A stretch of 64,000 bases of DNA, taken from Vibrio coralliilyticus. Lineage in GTDB: Bacteria; Pseudomonadota; Gammaproteobacteria; Enterobacterales; Vibrionaceae. The stretch covers positions 3,162,001-3,226,000 of the forward strand of contig NZ_CP024627.1 in the NCBI RefSeq assembly GCF_024449095.1. Reading direction: 5' to 3'. The position numbers and the translations under genes were made by a program. Each line of letters begins with the position of its first letter. Position 1 is the stretch's first letter. Below are positions 1 to 9,494 of this stretch, in pieces. The notes beneath the pieces are model-generated. The model was not told where the DNA came from. It saw nothing but the letters and a program-made list of their open reading frames with translations, and made no database searches.

Positions 1-1
1 T

Positions 2-463
2 TTCCCTGCCGTGGTTGAGGCTGCGCCTTATGCAGCGGATGTGGCGCGTTTTGAATGGCAAATCGATGTCTCTCAACAACTTCAAGGTGGTGTCAAAGCA
101 CCAGAGGATATTTTGCCAATTGCTCGCCTGGCGGAAGTCGCAGAGCAACAGCAGCCTTACATCCATTTTCATCTTTCGCCCGGCACTTTGCCTTTTCATT
201 CGCCCTACGCGGTGTACTCATTGCGTCTGGCCATTGAGAATAATGATTTCGAACAGCTGACGCTCAATCAGGCTGAATACGGCGTGATCATCAGTCAACC
301 CGACGGTCAATGTTGGACTATGTCACTCGAACAGCTGCCTTTTGAACTGCTTCAGTATCTCAGCTCAGGTTGCACGCTAGGGGAAATCCCGGAAACACAC
401 CTGCCTTATCTGGGAGTGCTGCTGGAGAACCAGTTAATTTCTGGGTTTTCTCTCGCCCAATAA
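2..463 (+). CDS. HvfC/DUF2063-type protein, C-terminal part
   Basis: This reading frame is open to the left edge, so only the last about 154 residues of a longer protein are seen. The visible part (FPAVVEAAPYAADVARFEW near the start, then an acidic, leucine-rich C-terminal domain) looks like the C-terminal half of DUF2063/HvfC proteins. In that family HvfC is the partner of an HvfB (DUF692) iron enzyme that modifies a small cysteine-containing peptide, HvfA. The next gene, only 17 bases downstream, is a DoxX-family membrane protein, which is the usual HvfX companion. The peptide and HvfB genes would lie to the left of the window. The family call rests on length, composition and the neighbour; I see no catalytic motif in this fragment. 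Confidence 0.65.
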   Translation, partial: FPAVVEAAPYAADVARFEWQIDVSQQLQGGVKAPEDILPIARLAEVAEQQQPYIHFHLSPGTLPFHSPYAVYSLRLAIENNDFEQLTLNQAEYGVIISQPDGQCWTMSLEQLPFELLQYLSSGCTLGEIPETHLPYLGVLLENQLISGFSLAQ

Positions 464-480
464 GAATAAGGATTGTTACT

Positions 481-936
481 ATGTCTAACGCAATAAAAAA
501 TATGATCGAGAGCTACGACGCCTTAGTCGATAAAGCCCAATGCGTCTTTGTGCCTCTGCTACTGCTGTTTTGTCGACTCTGGGTTGCTTGGGTCTTTTTC
601 AATTCTGGCCTGACCAAAATTGCCTCTTGGGACAGTACTCTGTACCTATTTGAGTACGAATATCAGGTGCCGATTTTACCTTGGCAATTAGCGGCTTACA
701 TGGGTACCGCCGCTGAGCTGATCTTGCCTGTCTTTATCGCCTTCGGCCTGTTGACCCGCCCAATGGCGGCCATCTTGTTCGTGTTCAATATCATTGCCGT
801 CGTATCCTACCCACTGCTGTGGGAGAAAGGCTTTTACGACCATCAGTTGTGGGGCCTGATGATTCTCAACGTTGTAGTCTGGGGACCGGGCTTGGTTTCT
901 CTTGATAAGCTAATTAAGAGTAAGTTACAAGGCTAA
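481..936 (+). CDS. DoxX-family membrane protein (HvfX-like)
   Basis: The gene encodes about 151 residues with four predicted membrane segments (about residues 20–40, 60–82, 87–107 and 117–140). The motif WVFFNSGLTKI near residue 40 is the typical DoxX R/G-rich N-terminal signature region. The ATG at 481 is preceded by AAGGA at a good distance; a longer frame begins at 370 but would overlap the previous gene by 90 bases and has no such site. In DUF692/DUF2063 clusters a DoxX protein of this size is the last gene, and its role is thought to be in membrane redox or export of the modified peptide. It is followed directly by a strong hairpin, which ends the operon. Confidence 0.8.
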   Translation: MSNAIKNMIESYDALVDKAQCVFVPLLLLFCRLWVAWVFFNSGLTKIASWDSTLYLFEYEYQVPILPWQLAAYMGTAAELILPVFIAFGLLTRPMAAILFVFNIIAVVSYPLLWEKGFYDHQLWGLMILNVVVWGPGLVSLDKLIKSKLQG

Positions 937-951
937 ACCCCATACGAAAAT

Positions 952-975
952 GCCCTCCTAGTTGGAGGGCGATTT
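952..975 (+). terminator. Bidirectional rho-independent terminator
   Basis: A 7-bp GC-rich stem (GCCCTCC/GGAGGGC) with a 5-base loop is flanked by AAAA on the left and a T-rich run on the right. It sits between the converging DoxX and prlC genes and can serve both. Confidence 0.8.
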
Positions 976-994
976 TAGTCTCAAACCTTAGTGC

Positions 995-3037
995 TTAAGC
1001 ACGAATCCCTGAATGACGCAGCAAGGCATCGATTTGCGGCTCACGGCCACGGAACCGCTTGAATAGCTCCATTGGCTCTTCACTACCACCCATTTCAAGA
1101 ATGTTGTTTAGGAAGCTCTTACCGGTTTCTGTGTTAAAAATACCCTCTTCTTCAAAGCGGGAGAACGCGTCCGAAGAAAGCACTTCTGCCCATAGGTAGC
1201 TGTAATAGCCTGCACTGTAGCCACCGGCAAAAATATGGCTAAAGCTGTGTGAGAATCGATTCCACTCTAGGCTTGGCAAGACTGCGACCTTAGATTTGAC
1301 CTCAGCCAAGGTTTCTAGCACGCGAGGCCCCATTTCAGGGTCAAATTCGGTGTGCAGCGTGAAATCAAATAAACCGAATTCTAGCTGACGAAGAATAAAC
1401 ATCGCCGACTGGAAATTCTTCGCTGCCAACATCTTATCCAACATCGATTTTGGTAATGGCTCCCCCGTTTCAAAGTGACCGGAGATAAACGCCAGTGCCT
1501 CTTCCTCCCAACACCAGTTCTCTAGGAACTGACTTGGCAGTTCGACCGCATCCCATGGCACGCCATTAATACCTGAAACTGCCCCAGTATCGACCTGAGT
1601 CAGCATGTGGTGAATACCGTGGCCAAACTCATGGAATAAAGTCACCACTTCATCGTGAGTAAACAACGCAGGCTTATCACCAATCGGTTTATTAAAGTTA
1701 CAAGTCAGATACGCGACAGGAGACTGCAGCTCACCTTTCGCATTGATTCGACGCACACGGCATTCGTCCATCCATGCACCGCCACGCTTGTGCTCACGCG
1801 CATACAGGTCAAGGTAGAAGCTGCCTCGAAGCTGATCATTGGCATCGAAAATATCAAAGAATCGTACTGACTCATGCCAAACATCAACGCCCTCTCGCTC
1901 TTTGACACTCATACCGAATACGCGGTTGAGGACTTCAAACAAGCCACTGACAGCTCTTTGTTCTGGGAAGTAAGGGCGTAGCTCTTCGTCAGAAATCTGG
2001 AACAGGTGCTGCTTCTGCTTTTCACTGTAGTAAGCAATGTCCCATAAGTTGAGCTCTTCAACACCAAACTCACTCTTGGCAAACTGACGTAGCTCTTCAA
2101 CTTCACGCTCGCCTTGCGGCTTGGCTTTGCTGGCAAGGTCGTTGAGGAAACCCAAGACTTGCGATGGCGTTTCGGCCATCTTGGTCGCCAGAGACTTCTC
2201 ACTGTAAGTATTGAAGCCCAGCATACGGGCAATTTCATAACGCAGCTTTAGCTGCTCGTTAATGATTTCACTATTATCCCACTCTCCTGCGTTAGGGCCA
2301 CGATCTGAGGCGCGGGTGACGTAAGCTTCATACAGCTCTTTACGTAATTCCTGATTGTCACAGTAAGTCATCACCGGAAGGTAAGACGGAATATCCAGCG
2401 TCAGCAGGTAACCTTCCAGCTCTTTAGACTCCGCTGCTGCTTTGGCAGCTGCCAACGCAGACTCCGGCATACCTGCCAACTGTTTTTCATCTTCAACATG
2501 TTTGGTCCAACCCATAGTCGCGTCCAATACATTGTTGGAGAACTTAGAACCCAGCTCGGACATACGCTTGCTGATCTCACCATAGCGGTGCTGTTCATCC
2601 GCTGGCAAACCAATGCCTGATAGCTCAAAATCACGCAAGGAATCTGTGATGGTTTTCTGCTGTGCCTGCGTCAGACCTGCAAACGCTTCGCTCGCTTTAA
2701 TCGCTTTGTAAGCTTCAAATAAACCTTTGTGCTGACCAACCCAAGTGCCGTATTCAGACAGTAGCGGTAAGCAGCTTTCGTACGCTTCACGCAGCTCATC
2801 GCTATTCATCACCGAATTCATATGACTCACGGGTGACCAAATGCGGCTGAGACGATCATCCACTTCTTCAATTGGCGCAACGACATTTTCCCAACTTGGG
2901 TCGCTGTTTCCTTCTAATACCTGTTCGATTTTTGCACGGCAATCTGCTATCGCCTGTTCAACGGCTGGTTTCACATGTTCAGGTTTGATTTCAGAAAATG
3001 GGGGCAAATCGGTAAAGCTAAGAAGAGGATTAGACAT
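995..3037 (-). CDS. prlC: Oligopeptidase A
   Basis: This is a 680-residue M3-family zinc metallopeptidase, the same length as E. coli PrlC/OpdA. It degrades short peptides, including cleaved signal peptides, in the cytoplasm. The zinc motif HEFGH is at about residues 469–473, with the second ligand region (ENWCWEEEAL) about 30 residues later, as in the family. I chose the ATG at 3037 (MSNPLLSFTDLPPF) because it has AAAGGAA just upstream and matches the usual N-terminus; an in-frame start 21 bases earlier would give a useless extension. It diverges from rlmJ with about 160 bases between them, an arrangement shared by many gammaproteobacteria. Confidence 0.97.
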   Translation of the reverse strand: MSNPLLSFTDLPPFSEIKPEHVKPAVEQAIADCRAKIEQVLEGNSDPSWENVVAPIEEVDDRLSRIWSPVSHMNSVMNSDELREAYESCLPLLSEYGTWVGQHKGLFEAYKAIKASEAFAGLTQAQQKTITDSLRDFELSGIGLPADEQHRYGEISKRMSELGSKFSNNVLDATMGWTKHVEDEKQLAGMPESALAAAKAAAESKELEGYLLTLDIPSYLPVMTYCDNQELRKELYEAYVTRASDRGPNAGEWDNSEIINEQLKLRYEIARMLGFNTYSEKSLATKMAETPSQVLGFLNDLASKAKPQGEREVEELRQFAKSEFGVEELNLWDIAYYSEKQKQHLFQISDEELRPYFPEQRAVSGLFEVLNRVFGMSVKEREGVDVWHESVRFFDIFDANDQLRGSFYLDLYAREHKRGGAWMDECRVRRINAKGELQSPVAYLTCNFNKPIGDKPALFTHDEVVTLFHEFGHGIHHMLTQVDTGAVSGINGVPWDAVELPSQFLENWCWEEEALAFISGHFETGEPLPKSMLDKMLAAKNFQSAMFILRQLEFGLFDFTLHTEFDPEMGPRVLETLAEVKSKVAVLPSLEWNRFSHSFSHIFAGGYSAGYYSYLWAEVLSSDAFSRFEEEGIFNTETGKSFLNNILEMGGSEEPMELFKRFRGREPQIDALLRHSGIRA

Positions 3038-3197
3038 AAAGATTCCTTTTATTGGCAAAGCGAACTGACGAGTTCGTCTAGGTTATTGCTAGTTCGTCTT
3101 AAATAGTAAATATAGGTAGGTTCAGCAATTTTCAATAGTGGCGTATACTATCAGCCATTAAATTACCCAGTGCGGTCACCCGTTAGAGAGTGTCAAT

Positions 3198-4037
3198 TTG
3201 TTAAGTTATCGCCACAGTTTCCACGCAGGCAATCATGCTGACGTGGTTAAGCATATTGTTCAAAGCCTTATCCTTAATGCGCTCAAGCAAAAAGATAAAC
3301 CATTTGTTTACCATGATACCCACTCAGGAGTGGGTCGCTATGACTTAACCCACGAATGGTCAGAAAAGACAGGTGAGTACAAGCATGGTATCGCACGTGT
3401 CTGGCAACAAACTGAGATTCCACAAGATATCCAAAGCTACCTTGAATCTATCAAGGCACTGAATAACGGTGACAAACTGCGTTACTACCCTGGTTCACCG
3501 CGAGTGGCTCGCGCGCACCTGCGCCCACAGGACCGCATGGTCTTGACGGAGCTTCACCCAAGCGATTACCCACTTTTGGAGCAGGAATTTCATCGCGACC
3601 GTCAGGTCAGTATTTATAAGGAAGATGGCTTCAAGCGCCTCAAGGCAAGTTTACCGCCACAGGAGCGTCGTGGGCTGGTACTGATTGACCCGCCTTACGA
3701 ACTGGCGAAGGAATACCGTGATGTCGTCCAAGCGATTTATCAGAGCTATAAACGCTGGGCCACGGGCATCTATGCTATCTGGTATCCGGTCGTTAATCGC
3801 TGCGACATTGAAGACATGATTGAAGGTCTTGAAGCCCTTGGCATCCGTAAGATCTTACAAATTGAGCTGGGTGTCGCGGCAGACAGTAATGAGCACGGGA
3901 TGACCGCATCAGGCATGATTGTGATTAATCCACCATGGAAGCTGGAGAGCCAGATGAACGCCATTCTGCCTTTCCTCAAAGAAGCCATCGCGCCTGCAAC
4001 CGGTCATTTCAAAGTAGACTGGATCGTACCGGAATAA
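3198..4037 (+). CDS. rlmJ: 23S rRNA A2030 N6-methyltransferase RlmJ
   Basis: The 279-residue product begins MLSYRHSFHAGNHADV, which is the conserved start of RlmJ (E. coli YhiR, 280 residues). The enzyme makes N6-methyladenosine at A2030 of 23S rRNA using S-adenosylmethionine. The catalytic loop is the DPPYE motif at about residues 164–168 (VLIDPPYE). The start codon is TTG; AGAGAG lies just upstream and the next in-frame start would remove the conserved N-terminus, so TTG is well supported. A weak 9-bp hairpin without a T-run (4084–4113) follows the gene. Confidence 0.96.
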   Translation: MLSYRHSFHAGNHADVVKHIVQSLILNALKQKDKPFVYHDTHSGVGRYDLTHEWSEKTGEYKHGIARVWQQTEIPQDIQSYLESIKALNNGDKLRYYPGSPRVARAHLRPQDRMVLTELHPSDYPLLEQEFHRDRQVSIYKEDGFKRLKASLPPQERRGLVLIDPPYELAKEYRDVVQAIYQSYKRWATGIYAIWYPVVNRCDIEDMIEGLEALGIRKILQIELGVAADSNEHGMTASGMIVINPPWKLESQMNAILPFLKEAIAPATGHFKVDWIVPE

Positions 4038-4210
4038 CGGACACTCGCGCTCAGATACAGCGTGGGCAGAAGAAAAATTAAACAGGATAGATTGAGTTCA
4101 ACCGATCTATCCTCCATATCAAAGACAATGAATTAAAACTCGCAGGGAGTTTGTCGCTGGGCAGCTCATATCGCACAGCAGCTTCATCCCGCAAATAATT
4201 GGAGAAAGTA

Positions 4211-5566
4211 ATGGCGACTCATTTTGACTATATCTGTATCGGTGGCGGTAGTGGTGGTATTGCTTCAGCAAACCGAGCAGCGATGTATGGTGCTAAAGTT
4301 GCGTTGATTGAAGCTCAGGATCTAGGCGGTACGTGTGTCAACGTTGGTTGTGTTCCGAAGAAAGTCATGTGGCATGGTGCGCAGGTGGCCGAAGCGATGA
4401 ACCTATACGCTGAAGACTACGGCTTTGATGTTGATGTGAAAGGCTTCGACTGGAGCAAACTGGTTGAAAGTCGTCAAGCTTACATCGGTCGCATTCACCA
4501 ATCTTACGATCGCGTACTTGGCAACAACAAAGTTAATGTTATTAAAGGTTTCGCTAAGTTTGTTGATGAGAAAACGGTAGAAGTGAACGGCGAGCACTAC
4601 ACCGCTGATCACATCCTAATCGCTGTAGGTGGTCGCCCGACGATTCCTAACATCCCAGGTGCAGAGCACGGCATCGACTCAAACGGTTTCTTCGAGCTGA
4701 GCGAGCAACCAAAACGCGTAGCAGTTATTGGCGCGGGTTACATCGCCGTTGAAATTGCTGGCGTACTAAGCGCTCTTGGCACAGAGACTCACCTGTTCTG
4801 CCGTAAAGAATCACCACTGCGTAGCTTTGATCCGATGATCATTGAGACGCTGGTTGAAGTGATGGAAGCGGAAGGCCCAACACTGCACACTCACTCAGTA
4901 CCAAAAGAAGTGGTTAAGGAAGCCGATGGCAGCCTAACGCTTCACCTAGAGAACGGCAATACTCAAAACGTCGATACGCTGATCTGGGCGATTGGTCGTC
5001 ATCCGGCAACCGATGCTATCAACCTAGCCTCAACAGGTGTTGAAACCAATGACCGTGGTTACATCAAAGTCGATGAATACCAGCAGACCAACGTGCCTGG
5101 TATCTACTGTGTCGGTGACATCATGGAAGGCGGTATTGAGCTAACGCCAGTGGCCGTTAAAGCGGGTCGTCAGCTATCTGAGCGTCTGTTTAACAACAAA
5201 CCAGAAGCCAAGATGGACTACAACCTAGTGCCAACGGTGGTATTCAGCCACCCGCCAATCGGCACTATCGGCCTAACAACCCAAGAAGCCGAAGAGAAGT
5301 ACGGTAAAGACAACGTTAAAGTCTACACGTCTGGCTTTACCGCAATGTACACAGCGGTTACTAAGCATCGTCAACCATGTAAGATGAAGCTCGTCTGTGC
5401 CGGTGAAGAAGAAACCGTCGTCGGCCTACACGGCATCGGCTTCACGGTAGATGAAATGATCCAAGGCTTCGGTGTAGCAATGAAGATGGGCGCAACCAAA
5501 GCCGACTTCGACTCTGTGGTGGCTATCCACCCAACAGGCTCAGAAGAGTTTGTTACTATGAGATAG
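4211..5566 (+). CDS. gor: Glutathione reductase
   Basis: The 451-residue product is an FAD/NADPH-dependent disulfide reductase that keeps glutathione reduced in the cytoplasm. Visible features are the FAD-binding CIGGGSGG near the N-terminus, the redox-active disulfide in [13 protein letters not shown] (about residues 38–50), a second dinucleotide-binding motif [10 protein letters not shown], and the C-terminal [12 protein letters not shown] with the catalytic His–Glu pair. I chose the ATG at 4211 because GGAG lies 6 bases upstream; an in-frame TTG at 4199 would contain that site. The gene is monocistronic, with a strong terminator 40 bases after the stop. Confidence 0.97.
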   Translation: MATHFDYICIGGGSGGIASANRAAMYGAKVALIEAQDLGGTCVNVGCVPKKVMWHGAQVAEAMNLYAEDYGFDVDVKGFDWSKLVESRQAYIGRIHQSYDRVLGNNKVNVIKGFAKFVDEKTVEVNGEHYTADHILIAVGGRPTIPNIPGAEHGIDSNGFFELSEQPKRVAVIGAGYIAVEIAGVLSALGTETHLFCRKESPLRSFDPMIIETLVEVMEAEGPTLHTHSVPKEVVKEADGSLTLHLENGNTQNVDTLIWAIGRHPATDAINLASTGVETNDRGYIKVDEYQQTNVPGIYCVGDIMEGGIELTPVAVKAGRQLSERLFNNKPEAKMDYNLVPTVVFSHPPIGTIGLTTQEAEEKYGKDNVKVYTSGFTAMYTAVTKHRQPCKMKLVCAGEEETVVGLHGIGFTVDEMIQGFGVAMKMGATKADFDSVVAIHPTGSEEFVTMR

Positions 5567-5604
5567 CCCTAGGAAAAACATCCTACACAGGTAAATAATA
5601 CTGG

Positions 5605-5645
5605 AAGCAGCACAGCAATCAGGTCTTGCTGTGCTGCTTGATTTT
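5605..5645 (+). terminator. Rho-independent terminator of gor
   Basis: A perfect 14-bp stem (5605–5618 with 5626–5639) and a 7-base loop are followed by GATTTT. Confidence 0.85.
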
Positions 5646-5996
5646 CACTACTTCAATACTCATACCGTTCCAAACCATCACACACGAGTTTTAATCCTCT
5701 TAGCCTCTTATCTAACATTAGTCAAAAAGTTCGCGTCATTCGTTTCAAATTCCCTCATTAAAAACAAAAACATCATTTAAAAGCAAACACTTAAAACAAT
5801 AGGCAGTCGTTAAGGAGCTATTGATACTGCTGAAGTTTAAGTGGGCATTTATTGTGCTTTAAATCTAATACTTGAATATATTTTGACCATTCCAAGCCAA
5901 ATAATCCTCCCTTAACCGGCCAACCATAAGCTCCGGCCTATACTCAACCATGAATAATAAATCAGTTGAATATAAACATTCACACGGAGATAAAAA
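5646..5996. other. AT-rich intergenic region before the LodA-like operon
   Basis: No open frame with a start and ribosome site is seen here. The region is AT-rich and must hold the promoter of the next operon, but no sure −10/−35 pair stands out. The ribosome site CGGAG lies just before the start at 5997. Confidence 0.6.
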
Positions 5997-7352
5997 ATGC
6001 TCAACAAAATACACTGCGCATGGCTAGGCCTACTATGTACCCTTACTGCTCCCGTCGCATACGCCGACTCAGAGCCTCCCGCTTCCGATAAGCAATGTGT
6101 CGCCGAAACCAATTGGTTTCCACACGAACAAACCCCGTTCCCTGATGGTAATGAATTTTCAGATGACACTAGCTGCGACTTTCATCGCTGGTCTTGGCAA
6201 ATGTTTTTATGGCTAACGCAAGAAGAAAACGGTAAACCCAGGTTTCTTGGCTTCGACACTCCCTATGATCTACTTGGAATTTCTGATCGCGAACATTTAA
6301 TGCCTCGCATGACGAAAACCATGACCGCTCACAGTATGGATGAATACCTACAAGCAGGTACGGAAGGAATATTAGTGGACCAAGATGGTCGTGCCGTTTA
6401 CTACTCTCAATACATCAACCCCGAATTCGTTAACTTCATGAAAGATAGCGACTTAACCAACTATAAAACGGTTCAAAAGCTTGCAAAAGAGCATCCTGAA
6501 ACTACTTTCCCAATCAATGTGGCTGAATTTAAAGCTTCTTGGAAAATAGTTCAGCCGAATGAAGATGTTTCGGGTTTTTATACTATGGACTCATCAGTCT
6601 ATGCGCTAAAAAACTCAGGAGGCAAAATTGTCGTTGATGATTCCAAATCACTTAACGTTAAATTGGCACTAGTCGGTTTTCATATTGCAGGCGTCGTTAA
6701 AAACCACCCTGAAATGATCTGGGCAACGTTCGAACATAAAAATAATGCTCCTAACGTTCCCTCTAAATATTCACCAAGCACCATTATATCTGACAAGGAT
6801 TGGACGTTTTATCAAGCGAAGACTCCATTTTCGCAATGTAATTTAAACCAAGGCGGTGCACTCACCCTCGATGAAGCAACACAAGAGCTATCGCCAGTAA
6901 CGCAAGTGTGTCGACAATTCGAAGATGGCAATCTCGCAACCCAAATGTCGTTTGCAGTTCCAACGAATATCAAAGTCGTCAATCAACTGAATGAAAGTGT
7001 TCTCGGTAAACTGAATAAGAATGATGTTTGGTCAAACTACTTCGAGGTTTCTGCAATTTGGTTCCGCCAAGAGAACGCCCTCGTCCCTGATATGGATCTA
7101 CAGACTGATGTCGACTCATCAGGTAACCAGTTGCTTATTGGAGGGTTACGTTTATCAAACTCAACTATTGAAACCTTTACTCAAAGCCAGAGCACAATGA
7201 ACAACTGCTTTCGCTGTCACAATACATCACAACGTTTTCCCCCAGCCGTCAATTTGGATCCCCTACCCGGAACGAACCTTAATATCAGCCATGCCTTTAT
7301 GAATATCTACTTCTGGGATCAAGAGTTGAAGCAAGCCAAAAAAGCTAAGTAA
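5997..7352 (+). CDS. Periplasmic protein with C-terminal haem-c motif, first gene of a LodA-like operon
   Basis: The 451-residue product has a clear signal peptide (hydrophobic residues 8–22, likely cleavage after AYA at 21–23). It carries one CXXCH motif (CFRCH, residues 404–408) near the C-terminus, so it would bind one covalent haem in the periplasm. Six further cysteines occur in the mature part (about 34, 60, 281 and 305 among them). I do not recognise the large middle domain. GGAG lies 7 bases before the ATG. It is 36 bases upstream of a LodA-like quinoprotein oxidase gene, so it may accept electrons from that enzyme or deliver it across the membrane; both ideas are inference. A methionine that could be the sixth haem ligand is at residue 435, but its role is not shown. 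Confidence 0.75.
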   Translation: MLNKIHCAWLGLLCTLTAPVAYADSEPPASDKQCVAETNWFPHEQTPFPDGNEFSDDTSCDFHRWSWQMFLWLTQEENGKPRFLGFDTPYDLLGISDREHLMPRMTKTMTAHSMDEYLQAGTEGILVDQDGRAVYYSQYINPEFVNFMKDSDLTNYKTVQKLAKEHPETTFPINVAEFKASWKIVQPNEDVSGFYTMDSSVYALKNSGGKIVVDDSKSLNVKLALVGFHIAGVVKNHPEMIWATFEHKNNAPNVPSKYSPSTIISDKDWTFYQAKTPFSQCNLNQGGALTLDEATQELSPVTQVCRQFEDGNLATQMSFAVPTNIKVVNQLNESVLGKLNKNDVWSNYFEVSAIWFRQENALVPDMDLQTDVDSSGNQLLIGGLRLSNSTIETFTQSQSTMNNCFRCHNTSQRFPPAVNLDPLPGTNLNISHAFMNIYFWDQELKQAKKAK

Positions 7353-7388
7353 TGACGGGCAATAGTCAAACACTAAGGAAAGACAATT

Positions 7389-9416
7389 ATGACAAGTATT
7401 TTTAGAGTACATCCGGCTATCAATTTCGCACGAGTCGGAAACAGTGAAGAGTATTACATTGCGCCAGAGACCGCTGCGGGCGAGTTGTTAGACAAAGACA
7501 CAGGGCTCTTCGGTGGATTACCAATCAAACCAGGCACTGAAGATACCCCTATCACTGCCGAAGACTTCCGCGACTCCACTCCCGACAAAAAAGTGAAACG
7601 TCAAGCAGCTCGTTTTCGTATTTTCGCCTACAGTGACGAGCAACATAGCTATCCGAGTAATACTGCCGGTAAAGAAGTGAAAATTGGTGATGTAGTCAAT
7701 GGCAAAACCATCGAAGACATTATCTGGTCAGTACATGTTGCCAACAAAAAGAACAACAACTGGGGAATCCAGAGCTCCAATGGGCAAGAAGAAGGCATAA
7801 ATGCCTATCGCAATGGTCAGACACCACCAATTCGTAATCCTTCTTACGGCACTGTACTAAACACCAATGACAGAATGACAAAACTGGTCATTGACCCAGG
7901 ACCACGCACTATTCAATCTTCCGAGTCAGGAAAAATTGTCGAGTTTGACGCCAAAACACCGAGCACCTATATCAACAGTGAAGGTAATATAGCCAGTTGC
8001 GATTACCCAGTTAGCTTCCCCGCCGATCATTTTGAAAATCAAAACCCAAACTCAGGGGACATTACCACTCTTGGACAATTACAAATTGAGCCAGATACCG
8101 GCAGATTGATCATTACAGGGGGCTACGGTAACGCATTTGCCTTTGTCGATGCAGATGGCAATAAGCCAACATTAGAAGATCCACTCGATAACGATGGTTG
8201 GTTCGATGATGTCTCAGACGGTCCGGTAAACGCGATCATTAAATTTAATGATGGTAGCCAAGCAAGCGTTGTTGCAGGATGGTTTGTCTGCACCGATCCA
8301 AGCTACGCGCCACAGACACGTAATGTCGTCTCAACCTGGGATGATATTTTCAATACTTGGGTAGAACAGCTAGATCTCATCCCAAACCTTTTTGCTGATG
8401 GCAAATACAACCCTGAATACGCCGCCTCTTTCTATGGAGATGTACTCCCAGTATTTCACGGCGCTTTTTTGCAACAGTGGAATACCAATCTTCCCGGACA
8501 AGCGATTAACGGTCACCGGTTTGTAGCTGCAATCAAACCGTCTGACGATCCTAAGGTAAAATTTCCCAACTTTGACAGTTTGATTCGCAATCCCAACGAT
8601 CCCGCTCAAAGTGAGCAAGGTCGTATGATGCCGCTTTCATTAGGTGATGCGCAAAAAAGCTTTTTATCACTTTCCACAACTCAATATTTTCTTTTAAAGC
8701 AATGGCATAACGGCATAAGCGAAGCTGAAGCCCCATCACTCAGCCTTGGGGAAAAACTGGATAAAGTGGTTTTAGAAAACTGCTTGGGAGGACGTTATTC
8801 ACCCGGAATCGATCTCACCTTCATTGTTCGTGATGTAAACCTTTACCAGCAGAAGTGGCAAGGAGAAGCAGGGCCATTTCGCATTAACCAACAAAGACTC
8901 GATTATCAAGATGCCACTCCTGATCAACCCTTCCTAAACATAGGTTACATTCCACTAAACAAAGACCCTGTCGAGCCTGGGGATCTATCTAAATTCATGG
9001 CTCAGCCTTGGCATACCGACTACAACAGTTGTGCAGTACACGAGCCAGATCCTAATCCACCGGGGAACAATACGCTTTATTGGTCTTGGCCGGCGCAGCG
9101 CCCTGTACAAGTCTATCCCGTAGATTTATGCACATTCGACGAGAGCAGCCAGACTTGGTCTCTCGGCAGGCAGCTCTTCAGCGTTCGCGGGGAAGGAACA
9201 GAAACCGATTACCCACAAAATCGTGGTCGCTTTCAAAGATACATTGATTACGTTGAAAACTGGCACAAAACAGGTTTCGTGATCCAAGGGATACAAGTCA
9301 AAGCTGAGCAAGGGAACAACTACGGAGTAGACAAGTTCATTGAAGTCGCTAGCCAGTATAAGTCTGAGGGTGATCTAGTACAGCCAGGCTTAACCTCTGC
9401 CATTCCAGAAGATTAA
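7389..9416 (+). CDS. LodA/GoxA-like cysteine-tryptophylquinone (CTQ) amino-acid oxidase
   Basis: The 675-residue product begins MTSIFRVHPAINFARVGNSE, the hallmark N-terminus of LodA-like proteins (lysine-ε-oxidase LodA, glycine oxidase GoxA). These enzymes oxidatively deaminate amino acids, giving hydrogen peroxide, and carry a CTQ cofactor built from their own Cys and Trp. Candidate cofactor residues are Cys548 with Asp544 four residues before it (DYNSC), as in the Asp–Cys spacing of LodA, and Trp565 or Trp567 in the segment WSWPAQRP. There is no N-terminal signal peptide, as in LodA itself, although that protein is found outside cells. AAGGAAA precedes the ATG. The substrate cannot be told from sequence. 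The LodB-like maturation gene follows. Confidence 0.85.
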   Translation: MTSIFRVHPAINFARVGNSEEYYIAPETAAGELLDKDTGLFGGLPIKPGTEDTPITAEDFRDSTPDKKVKRQAARFRIFAYSDEQHSYPSNTAGKEVKIGDVVNGKTIEDIIWSVHVANKKNNNWGIQSSNGQEEGINAYRNGQTPPIRNPSYGTVLNTNDRMTKLVIDPGPRTIQSSESGKIVEFDAKTPSTYINSEGNIASCDYPVSFPADHFENQNPNSGDITTLGQLQIEPDTGRLIITGGYGNAFAFVDADGNKPTLEDPLDNDGWFDDVSDGPVNAIIKFNDGSQASVVAGWFVCTDPSYAPQTRNVVSTWDDIFNTWVEQLDLIPNLFADGKYNPEYAASFYGDVLPVFHGAFLQQWNTNLPGQAINGHRFVAAIKPSDDPKVKFPNFDSLIRNPNDPAQSEQGRMMPLSLGDAQKSFLSLSTTQYFLLKQWHNGISEAEAPSLSLGEKLDKVVLENCLGGRYSPGIDLTFIVRDVNLYQQKWQGEAGPFRINQQRLDYQDATPDQPFLNIGYIPLNKDPVEPGDLSKFMAQPWHTDYNSCAVHEPDPNPPGNNTLYWSWPAQRPVQVYPVDLCTFDESSQTWSLGRQLFSVRGEGTETDYPQNRGRFQRYIDYVENWHKTGFVIQGIQVKAEQGNNYGVDKFIEVASQYKSEGDLVQPGLTSAIPED

Positions 9417-9442
9417 CTGGCCATCGGCGATTGTCACCTACT

Positions 9443-9466
9443 GCGGGCAAGCAAAGGTTTGCCCGC
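9443..9466 (+). promoter_or_regulatory. Hairpin between the LodA-like and LodB-like genes
   Basis: An 8-bp perfect stem (GCGGGCAA/TTGCCCGC) with an 8-base loop lies in the 78-base gap. It has only a weak T-run after it, so it may be a partial terminator or an mRNA-stability element that lowers the downstream gene relative to the oxidase. Confidence 0.5.
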
Positions 9467-9494
9467 TTGTTAAAAGAAGAGCTGTCATAACCCT

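Noticed and set aside
4084-4113. Hairpin after rlmJ as a terminator
   Set aside because: The 9-bp stem has a 12-base loop and no T-run, so it is mentioned only as weak.
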